A DNA stretch of 64,000 bases from Bacillus sp. UNC41MFS5. GTDB taxonomy: Bacteria; Bacillota; Bacilli; Bacillales_B; DSM-18226. Position 1 is the first letter of the stretch. Each line of letters starts with the position of its first letter. The stretch is taken from contig NZ_JMLP01000005.1 in assembly GCF_000686805.1 (NCBI RefSeq), forward strand, positions 430,307 through 494,306, read 5' to 3'. A program made the position numbers and the translations under genes. The notes below the pieces were generated by a model. The model did not search any database. It worked only from the letters and a program-made list of their open reading frames with translations, and was not told the DNA's origin. This document shows positions 57,353 through 64,000 of the stretch, one piece after another.

Positions 57353-58303
57353 TTAGACAATTTCTTCACTTTCTATTGAGAACTCAGATTCCTTCTCCAT
57401 TTTTAATAATCTGTTAAAAGAAAGGATCGCCACTTCCACTTGATCATCTTGTGGTTCCTTCGTTGTTATTAGTTGAAGCCAAAGACCAGGTAACCCTAGA
57501 TACTTTAATACTGGAACATCTCTGAGTTTATTCGTTAATTGCAGGATTTCAAAGGCGATTCCTAATACAACCGGGATTAAAAGGAGCCGGTCGACAACTC
57601 GTAACCAAAGCGGAGTTGTCGGTACAAACATGTAAACGAAAACACCTACAATTACGGTAAATAAGATGAAACTACTGCCACAGCGGTAATGGAGACGGGA
57701 ATGAGCCTGCACATTTTCAACAGTTAACTCTACACCGGCTTCAAATGTATTAATTACTTTATGTTCAGCTCCGTGATATTGAAACACTCTTTTTATCAAT
57801 GGAGTAAGTGAGACAAAATAAATATAAGAAATTAGCAAGATCAGTTTAAAAAAGCCTTCCACTAGCACTTGAGCAAAATCAGAAGGGAATATTGGTTTTG
57901 TTAAAACGGCAAGGAATACTGGAATTAATGTAAAAGCGAATTTACCAAATAAAAATGAGATGACACCAATTGCTGCTACTCCAAGATACATGGTTAATTT
58001 AGAGACTTCTTTTTCTTTTATGATTTCATCTTCTTTTGGGTCAACATCAAATCTTTCCGTTGAGAAGTTTAAATGTTTAGATCCATTTGCACTCGACTCA
58101 ATAATGGCAATAATCCCACGTAGAAAAGGGATTTTTTTTAACATTGTAAAATAAGGATTTGCTTTACGTGGCAAATGAAAATATTCTACAGATTGATCCT
58201 TTCTGCGAACCGCAGTAACATAATGATGCTTACCGCCAAACATAACACCTTCGACAACCGCTTGGCCGCCATAAACAGGTTTTTGAGAACTAGACATATA
58301 CAT
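57353..58303 (-). CDS. yqhQ: DUF1385 family membrane protein (YqhQ)
   Basis: 316-aa protein. N-terminal signature YGGQAVVEGVMFGGKHHYVT, then about five membrane helices and the conserved FQYHGAEHKVINTFE block (about residues 175-189). The metal-like His/Glu arrangement suggests a metal-dependent activity, but none is known. The 283-bp gap upstream to yqhR holds no feature I could identify beyond AT-rich DNA. Confidence 0.88.
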   Translation of the reverse strand: MYMSSSQKPVYGGQAVVEGVMFGGKHHYVTAVRRKDQSVEYFHLPRKANPYFTMLKKIPFLRGIIAIIESSANGSKHLNFSTERFDVDPKEDEIIKEKEVSKLTMYLGVAAIGVISFLFGKFAFTLIPVFLAVLTKPIFPSDFAQVLVEGFFKLILLISYIYFVSLTPLIKRVFQYHGAEHKVINTFEAGVELTVENVQAHSRLHYRCGSSFILFTVIVGVFVYMFVPTTPLWLRVVDRLLLIPVVLGIAFEILQLTNKLRDVPVLKYLGLPGLWLQLITTKEPQDDQVEVAILSFNRLLKMEKESEFSIESEEIV

Positions 58304-58586
58304 AACACCAACCTAATCAAAAGTTGCACAACAGCAGAAGTAGAAAAAATCTGTATGTACTTAATTCTATTCTACTAGAAAAACAAAAAAACCTCTAGGA
58401 ATGACATAATATTTCCAATTAAAAAGTTTTTTTTTATGCAAGGGATTGTATACCTAAGGACATAATAAAAAATGGAATTTATTATGGCCTTTTGTTGACC
58501 CTGTATTGTTTTAGGGACAGTATTACAAGAATGATGGACGGCAATTAAGGCAGCGAAGAAGCAGAAAGTTAATGGAGGTTGTTATA

Positions 58587-59084
58587 ATGGCAAATGAACA
58601 AAAAATAGGTAATTATCCTAAACCCATGTCCTTTCCGGTAATGGTCTTTTGGACAGGGTTATTTGGAGGCTTGTTTTGGGGAACAATTGGCTGGATAGCT
58701 TCCTATTTAAGTTTTACAGAAATTCGTCCCACTGTCATACTGGAGCCCTGGGCGCTAGGCGATTGGAAGCATGAATGGCTTGGTACACTCATTTCCATCA
58801 TTTTAATTGGAATTTGTTCAGTGGTTGCTGCGTTTATTTATTATGCTGCCTTGAAAAAGTTCAAAGGTTTTTGGTTTGGTCTTGGGTATGGCCTTGTATT
58901 GTTTGCAGTGGTATTTTTCTTACTCAATCCACTATTTCCAGGAATAAAGCCTTTCTTTGATTTAAACCGAGATACAATCATTACTTCCATTTGTATATAT
59001 ATCGTATATGGAATTTTTATTGGATATTCCATAAATTATGAGTATCAAAATAATAAAGTTCAAGAGAAAGAGGAATCAGCCTAA
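58587..59084 (+). CDS. yqhR: YqhR family membrane protein
   Basis: 165-aa protein with four membrane helices. Conserved-looking GGLFWGTIGWIASYLSFTEI near the N-terminus and GFWFGLGYGLVLFAVVFFLL. GGAGG is spaced 8 bases before the ATG at 58587. In B. subtilis the following gene is aroQ; here the peptidase follows directly. Function unknown; YqhR homologues are often linked to sporulating Bacilli. Confidence 0.85.
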   Translation: MANEQKIGNYPKPMSFPVMVFWTGLFGGLFWGTIGWIASYLSFTEIRPTVILEPWALGDWKHEWLGTLISIILIGICSVVAAFIYYAALKKFKGFWFGLGYGLVLFAVVFFLLNPLFPGIKPFFDLNRDTIITSICIYIVYGIFIGYSINYEYQNNKVQEKEESA

Positions 59085-59164
59085 GTTTCGATTAGTCGGA
59101 TTTGGTAGGTTATGATAAAATATTTTTGTCCTCATTTGATTTGAAAAGGAGAGTGGAGAATATC

Positions 59165-60226
59165 ATGGAAAAAATAGAAAAATTGAGATCTAATTTTTCA
59201 ACAAATGGAATAGATGGAATCTTGATCACAAGTCCATTTAATCGAAGGTATATATCTAACTTTACTGGTACCGCAGGTGTTGTTTTAATTAGTGCAGATA
59301 AAGCGCAATTTCTTACAGATTTCCGCTATATTGAACAAGCAACAAAACAATGTCAAGGATTTGAGATTATAAAGACTACAGGATCTATCCCTGAGGAGGT
59401 AGCGGTGCAAGTAAAGAAACTTGGCATTCAAAAGCTTGGATTTGAAGCCGATTTTCTAACGTTTTCCTCTTTTAAATTATATGATAAGGAAATGGAAGCT
59501 GAACTTGTTCCGATTTCCGGAGTAATTGAAAAGTTACGCTTGATAAAGACGGATTCAGAGCTTAAGATATTAAAGGTGGCAGCTGATATTGCTGATGCTG
59601 CATTTAAACACATTTTAGACTTCATTAGTCCAGGAAAAACGGAATTAGAAGTATCGAATGAGTTAGAGTTTTTTATGAGAAGAGCTGGTGCTACATCTTC
59701 TTCATTTGATACGATTGTTGCTTCAGGTCATCGCTCTGCACTTCCTCATGGTGTGGCAAGTGACAAAGTTATTGAGGCTGGAGATATTGTAACAATGGAT
59801 TATGGATGTTATTACAATGGTTATGTATCTGATATTACAAGAACTGTGGCAGTTGGCGAGCCAGATGCCAAGCTTAAAGAGATTTATGAAATTGTTCTTG
59901 AAGCCCAATTACGTGGGATGGCGGGAATCAGACCAGGATTGACCGGTAAGGAAGCAGATGCAATCACACGAGATTACATAACAGAAAAAGGTTATGGTGA
60001 ATACTTTGGCCATTCAACTGGACACGGGATTGGACTTGAGATTCATGAGGGTCCTGGATTGTCGATGAAATCAGATGTCGTTCTAGAACCTGGAATGGTG
60101 GTAACATGTGAACCAGGCATTTATATCCCAGGTCTCGGCGGTGTACGAATTGAAGATGATACGTTGATTACAAAGGACCATAACGAAGCACTTACACATT
60201 CTACAAAAGAACTAATAATACTGTAA
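59165..60226 (+). CDS. yqhT: Xaa-Pro peptidase, M24 family (YqhT)
   Basis: 353-aa dinuclear-metal peptidase with an N-terminal creatinase-like domain and a C-terminal pita-bread domain. Metal ligands are in MDYGCYYNGYVSDITRT (two Asp), GHSTGHGIGLEIHEGPG (His), CEPGIYIPG (Glu) and VRIEDDTLIT (Glu). It releases N-terminal residues before proline, or cleaves Xaa-Pro dipeptides. Cotranscribed with efp, 21 bases downstream, as in B. subtilis. Confidence 0.92.
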   Translation: MEKIEKLRSNFSTNGIDGILITSPFNRRYISNFTGTAGVVLISADKAQFLTDFRYIEQATKQCQGFEIIKTTGSIPEEVAVQVKKLGIQKLGFEADFLTFSSFKLYDKEMEAELVPISGVIEKLRLIKTDSELKILKVAADIADAAFKHILDFISPGKTELEVSNELEFFMRRAGATSSSFDTIVASGHRSALPHGVASDKVIEAGDIVTMDYGCYYNGYVSDITRTVAVGEPDAKLKEIYEIVLEAQLRGMAGIRPGLTGKEADAITRDYITEKGYGEYFGHSTGHGIGLEIHEGPGLSMKSDVVLEPGMVVTCEPGIYIPGLGGVRIEDDTLITKDHNEALTHSTKELIIL

Positions 60227-60247
60227 CGATTTTAGGAGGATTTTAAC

Positions 60248-60805
60248 ATGATATCTGTAAATGATTTTAAAACAGGATTAACGATTGAAGTCGATGGAGG
60301 CCTATGGCGTGTTCTCGATTTCCAACACGTAAAGCCAGGTAAGGGTGCGGCGTTTGTTCGTTCCAAACTTCGTAACCTACGTAATGGTGCCATTCAAGAA
60401 AAAACGTTTCGTGCAGGTGAAAAAGTAGAGAAAGCACAAATTGATAATCGTAAAATGCAATACCTATATGCAAGCGGCGATAATCACGTGTTTATGGATA
60501 TGGAATCTTATGAGCAGGTAGAATTACCAGCAGCAAACATTGAATATGAATTAAAGTTCTTAAAAGAAAACATGGAAGTACACATTATGATGTTTAACTA
60601 TGAAACCCTAGGGGTCGAATTACCAAATAACGTTACTTTAGAAGTAGCTGAAACTGAACCTGGAATTAAGGGAGACACATCTTCTGGAGGTACTAAAAAT
60701 GCTACCCTTGAAACAGGACTTAATGTTCAAGTGCCATTCTTTATCAATCAAGGTGATAAATTAATTATTAACACTTCTGATGGTTCATACGTTTCTCGTG
60801 CATAA
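60248..60805 (+). CDS. efp: Translation elongation factor P
   Basis: 185-aa translation factor that rescues ribosomes stalled on polyproline. KOW-like domain 1 holds the modified-lysine loop [18 protein letters not shown] (about residues 27-44; Lys32), followed by two OB domains and the C-terminal [11 protein letters not shown]. Pairs with the upstream proline peptidase. Confidence 0.97.
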   Translation: MISVNDFKTGLTIEVDGGLWRVLDFQHVKPGKGAAFVRSKLRNLRNGAIQEKTFRAGEKVEKAQIDNRKMQYLYASGDNHVFMDMESYEQVELPAANIEYELKFLKENMEVHIMMFNYETLGVELPNNVTLEVAETEPGIKGDTSSGGTKNATLETGLNVQVPFFINQGDKLIINTSDGSYVSRA

Positions 60806-60812
60806 TTATTAT

Positions 60813-60855
60813 AAAAGCCTTAATCCGAAAATTGTCGGATTAAGGCTTTTTTTTA
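60813..60855 (+). terminator. Terminator of efp
   Basis: AAAAGCCTTAATCCGA and TCGGATTAAGGCTTTT form a 16-bp stem, followed by further Ts. Confidence 0.94.
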
Positions 60856-60939
60856 ACAATTTCTCCATAATTTCTCCTAAGTTTCTGCACACTTTTTCAC
60901 TACATTAAGGATGTAGAAAAATTAAAGGAGAAGATGAAT

Positions 60940-61437
60940 ATGAATATGACGCATTATATGGGATTATTAGCAGACAATCAACCTTGGAATTTATTAATTT
61001 TTATGGCGGTTCCAGTCATTTGTGCAGAAATCCTTGCGATTTCGGAAATAGCGATATTGTTTACAAGAAAATTAGATGGCGCACTAAAAAAATTGAATAA
61101 AGTAACAGGAATCTTTGCAGGCTTTTATTTTACAGGAATATTTATTTACCTTATGAAAACAGCTTACATTCCATTAACTGTAAATGGGGAGTGGAAAGGT
61201 TGGATTGACGTTGTAGCTGTTACTTTTTATTTACTAGGAATTATTCCATTCCTTGGCATGGCACTGCTTGATTTAGGAATTATTTATAGAAATAAATCGG
61301 AGGAAGATAAGCTGAAAATTCATGCCATCTTTGTAAGTATTTTTTTAGTAGTTGCTCACATCGCAATGATATTTGGGATGATTGACCCATCGCTTGGTAC
61401 CGGTTCAACTTCTAGTCACGATATGATGAATATGTAA
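60940..61437 (+). CDS. DUF6803-like small membrane protein
   Basis: 165-aa protein with four membrane helices and a Met/His-rich N- and C-terminus (MNMTHYMGLL, HDMMNM at the end). I recognise the general look of DUF6803 proteins, but not a function. Met/His-rich ends can indicate copper handling, which is speculative. The ATG at 60940 has better spacing from AAAGGAG than the ATG at 60934. Starts a redox-flavoured cluster. Confidence 0.68.
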   Translation: MNMTHYMGLLADNQPWNLLIFMAVPVICAEILAISEIAILFTRKLDGALKKLNKVTGIFAGFYFTGIFIYLMKTAYIPLTVNGEWKGWIDVVAVTFYLLGIIPFLGMALLDLGIIYRNKSEEDKLKIHAIFVSIFLVVAHIAMIFGMIDPSLGTGSTSSHDMMNM

Positions 61438-61587
61438 TAAAGGATGAATAAGTGATGAGGAAAAAGTTAATAACTTAAACTACTTAAAAAACTTCACGAA
61501 ATAGTAAGATTTAGTTACTTTTTGACTAATTTCTTTTTGCTAAACTAAAAGAGTATTTAAAACTATAAGGAAGGGGGGCAACAGATA

Positions 61588-62037
61588 TTGAAACGAATTA
61601 CATCTCTCTTGTTCCTTGGGATTTTGTTTGCCATTGTTGCAGCTGGCTGCAGTTCCAAACTAAGTGATGAAACTTGGAAACTTGATAAAAAACATTCGCC
61701 ATTACCTGATTTTGTTCTGAATACATCTGAAAAGATTAATGAAACTTATGTTATGGCTGCAACTTATCCAGAAGTCGTAGCTTCGGTTCCTTGCTATTGT
61801 GGGTGCGTTGTTGAAGGACATAAGAGCAATTTAGATTGCTTTGTAAAACAGGTTGGTGGAAATAATATAGTGACAGAGTGGGATTCTCACGGAATATCTT
61901 GCGACACTTGCATCGATATAGCCAGAGATGCAGTTGAGATGCATCTTAGTGGAAAGAGTCCTAATAAAATTTATCAATTAATTACAGGTAAATATGAAGA
62001 TATTGGGGAGCCAACCCCAACGCCCGAACCTAAGTAA
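61588..62037 (+). CDS. PCYCGC-motif lipoprotein
   Basis: 149-aa lipoprotein: signal peptide with lipobox VAAGC (C21), then the signature PCYCGC (C69, C71, C73) followed by EGH, plus C84 and a CDTC pair (C105, C108). Seven cysteines on a surface protein suggest metal or redox chemistry, but no function is established to my knowledge. TTG start after AAGGAAGGGGGG. The diheme cytochrome starts 9 bases downstream. Confidence 0.85.
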   Translation: MKRITSLLFLGILFAIVAAGCSSKLSDETWKLDKKHSPLPDFVLNTSEKINETYVMAATYPEVVASVPCYCGCVVEGHKSNLDCFVKQVGGNNIVTEWDSHGISCDTCIDIARDAVEMHLSGKSPNKIYQLITGKYEDIGEPTPTPEPK

Positions 62038-62046
62038 GGGTAACCC

Positions 62047-62697
62047 ATGAAGAAAATATTAATCGGATTTTATATTTTGATTATTATTGGCATTATTGTC
62101 TGTATTAGTAATAGTGGCATTTTTGATAGCAAGAAGTCAGAGGCTATTGCTGCAGGTGAGAAAATATACAATAAAAATTGTATCTCTTGTCACGGTGAGA
62201 CAGGAAAAGGAGAAGGCTCAAAAACTGGAACGGCCTTAAATAGCCAGAATTTTTTAAGCAATGTATCCGATAAAGACCTATATAATTATATGAAGCATGG
62301 AAGAGAAGGCACAGTTATGCCTGCCTACGGCCCAAGATTATCAGACAAGGACTTAAAGAATCTTGTTGCTTTTATAAGAGACTGGCAAACAAAGGAAATT
62401 GAATATGATGTCCCAAAAACAATATCTGGTGATCCAGAGCGTGGGAGGGCGCAATTTAACTTATATTGCCTTAACTGCCATGGTGAAGCTGGTATTGGTA
62501 AGGAGAAAATGGGAACGGCGCTTTCTAATCCACAATATTTGAAATACACTACTGATAAACAAATATGGATTGATGCTGCATATGGTCGTGAAGAAACACG
62601 GATGGGCCCATCATTAAAGGGTTTAGAAGGTGCCCGCCAACTGAAAGAAAAGGATATTAGCGATATTGTTACTTATATCCGATCGTTAGAGAAGTAA
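62047..62697 (+). CDS. Diheme c-type cytochrome, membrane anchored
   Basis: 216-aa protein with one N-terminal membrane helix and two tandem cytochrome c domains. Heme sites are CISCH (C45-H49) and CLNCH (C141-H145). Likely axial methionines are M91 (TVMPAYG) and M186 (TRMGPSL). It should face outside the membrane and could pass electrons between the quinol side and an oxidase or the PCYCGC protein. No catalytic domain is present. Confidence 0.9.
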   Translation: MKKILIGFYILIIIGIIVCISNSGIFDSKKSEAIAAGEKIYNKNCISCHGETGKGEGSKTGTALNSQNFLSNVSDKDLYNYMKHGREGTVMPAYGPRLSDKDLKNLVAFIRDWQTKEIEYDVPKTISGDPERGRAQFNLYCLNCHGEAGIGKEKMGTALSNPQYLKYTTDKQIWIDAAYGREETRMGPSLKGLEGARQLKEKDISDIVTYIRSLEK

Positions 62698-62714
62698 TAA
62701 ATGGAATATAGTTG

Positions 62715-62753
62715 TAAGACCTGAATCTATCAAGTGGATTCAGGTCTTTTTTG
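62715..62753 (+). terminator. Terminator after the diheme cytochrome gene
   Basis: AAGACCTGAATC and GATTCAGGTCTT pair and are followed by further Ts. Confidence 0.9.
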
Positions 62754-62930
62754 CATGATGGACCAAATGTGAACATTTTGTGGTGGTTTTTTGACGAAAA
62801 CGCAACGATTTATATCCTTTAACAAAATGTTCAAGAGTGATTCAACAAATAAGTTCGGATAAAGATTATATTTATTTCAAAGAGGACTATAGTAAAAAAT
62901 AGTATTTTCTTCAAGTCAAGGAGGATTAAG

Positions 62931-63983
62931 ATGCTAAAGAAAAAGTGGCTGGCATTATTTGTAATCACATCATTTCTAACGAATTTCATCACCCCGAAGG
63001 CTGGTGCTGAAACAGCCTTTCAGGCAGAAAAATTTCCTTTTAAGGAAATGCAGATTCAAGTAATGCCAGAGTTTGATTATCCTGAAGGTTGGTCACGTGA
63101 TATTCCGTCCTTATTAGTTGGTCAATACGGAACCATTACCAATAAAAGTGGTCAAGATTATGATGGGAAGATTGAGATTGCCGTTCCAGCAATGGATAAA
63201 GGCTTTGAAGCCTTCTTGGTAGCAGAATTTCCTGAAAAAGATAAGCCTGAAGTTCAGCGTCCGTATGATGTTGATAAAGAAAAAGGACTTATTACTTGGA
63301 AGCCAGCTAAGGCGATTAAGAATAATGAAACTTACGAATTTGTTATTGAGTACTATACAAAATCGATAAATGTTAAGGACAACAAGACTTTTACATATGA
63401 GCTTAAAAATAAAGCTAATATCGATCTTTTAGATGTAATTTTTTATGCTCCCATGGATGCTAAAGAAATAAAAATTGAGCCAAAGGCCGAGAACAATTCG
63501 AAAAATGAATATGGAGAAGAGCTTTATTACTACCAATACAAAAATGTAAAAGCTGATGCAGGCTTAAAATACTCCTTCTCATATAAAAAAGATGGTACGG
63601 AATCTACGATGGAAGCAATAAACAAACAGCAGCCGCCAAACGATGAAAACCATAGTGGAGTAACTGCAACTGATCAAGTGGTTAAAAATGGTGGAACTAC
63701 CAGTACTTCCAACCGTCCAATTATCGGACTTGGTGGTGCAGCAATCATTGGAATAGCGATTGTTATAGCAGGGCTCTTTGTATTCCTGGGCTTAAAAGGA
63801 AATTCTCGATCAGCGTCTAAGGTTACCAAACAAACTAAAACACAACCAAAGAAACAAACTCAAACGGCAAAAAAGGACAACAAAATCGCAAATTCTGAGG
63901 AAAAGAAAGAATTACGCAAAAAGCTGTTAACAGGAAAGATTGATCAAGAAATGTACGAAGAGGAAATGAAAAAATTAATCTAA
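62931..63983 (+). CDS. Exported membrane-anchored protein of unknown function
   Basis: 350-aa protein with a cleavable-looking signal (ends near PKAGAETAF, residue 26), an extracellular domain of about 235 residues rich in strands (DGKIEIAVPAMDKGFEAFLV, YEFVIEYYTKSINVKDNKTF) and a membrane helix at about 264-288. The cytosolic Lys/Thr-rich linker and a short terminal ELRKKLLTGKIDQEMYEEEM resemble a SHOCT-like tail. It has no CxxCH. I do not recognise the family; the type I topology suggests a sensor or an assembly factor for the neighbours. Confidence 0.72.
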   Translation: MLKKKWLALFVITSFLTNFITPKAGAETAFQAEKFPFKEMQIQVMPEFDYPEGWSRDIPSLLVGQYGTITNKSGQDYDGKIEIAVPAMDKGFEAFLVAEFPEKDKPEVQRPYDVDKEKGLITWKPAKAIKNNETYEFVIEYYTKSINVKDNKTFTYELKNKANIDLLDVIFYAPMDAKEIKIEPKAENNSKNEYGEELYYYQYKNVKADAGLKYSFSYKKDGTESTMEAINKQQPPNDENHSGVTATDQVVKNGGTTSTSNRPIIGLGGAAIIGIAIVIAGLFVFLGLKGNSRSASKVTKQTKTQPKKQTQTAKKDNKIANSEEKKELRKKLLTGKIDQEMYEEEMKKLI

Positions 63984-63996
63984 TGAGGTGAATAGA

Positions 63997-64000
63997 ATGA
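63997..64000 (+). CDS. Start of a further gene cut by the window edge
   Basis: An ATG lies 14 bases after the preceding stop and is spaced after GAGGTGA (63985-63991). Only the start codon and one further base are visible, so the product is unknown. Confidence 0.45.

Overview
The window comes from a low-GC endospore-forming Bacillaceae chromosome, close to Bacillus, Neobacillus or Cytobacillus. This rests on the protein sequences and on a gene order that follows the Bacillus subtilis sigA-to-efp region (the yqf, yqg and yqh genes) almost gene for gene. No rRNA, tRNA, CRISPR array, prophage or intact transposase was seen. Most genes are housekeeping genes, and clear hairpin terminators split them into short operons. 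Comparisons with B. subtilis are from memory of that genome, not from a search.

Layout. 1-15 kb: the end of sigA, an inserted acyl-CoA dehydrogenase gene, cccA, trmK and the Nif3-like gene, a 186-bp MITE-like repeat, ispH, yqfQ, RNA helicase cshB and endonuclease nfo, a zinc import operon (znuC-znuB-zur) with a Zur-like box in its promoter, yqfW, yqfX, ispG and yqfZ. 15-26 kb: membrane proteins, an Fnr-type oxygen sensor divergent from sodA, an MFS gene, pbpA, and the phosphate operon pstS-C-A-B-B-phoU behind an array of PhoP-type repeats. 27-39 kb: two uncharacterised genes (one DUF4912), rpmG, fthC, a DUF92 gene, L-lactate dehydrogenase, the rhomboid protease gluP, yqgQ, glucokinase, a lipoprotein, a metallo-beta-lactamase-fold hydrolase, a MidA-like methyltransferase and a cysteine-bearing ArsR-type regulator. 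39.5-46.4 kb: the comG transformation-pilus operon read leftward, then yqhG and a Snf2 helicase. 46.5-51 kb: a tandem glycine riboswitch and the glycine cleavage genes gcvT-gcvPA-gcvPB. 51-64 kb: rhodanese, lipM, a B12-dependent ribonucleotide reductase behind NrdR-like boxes, an NlpC/P60 hydrolase, a patatin phospholipase, yqhP/Q/R, a peptidase with efp, and finally a cluster of membrane and redox genes.

Functional themes. Metal and phosphate supply are each under a recognisable box. Several genes fit a facultative, oxygen-sensing lifestyle: fnr, sodA, ldh, class II RNR and three c-type heme sites. The two B. subtilis neighbours I expected and did not find are mntR (between lipM and yqhO) and aroQ (between yqhR and the peptidase).

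The best candidate for something little described is the 60.9-64.0 kb group: a DUF6803-like membrane protein, a PCYCGC-motif lipoprotein, a diheme cytochrome c and a membrane-anchored surface protein, with a further gene starting at the window edge. Other points worth checking are the MITE-like element, a perfect 22-bp-arm palindrome upstream of comGA, an apparent ATT start for comGA, and the phased A-tract promoter with a cre-like site ahead of the acyl-CoA dehydrogenase.
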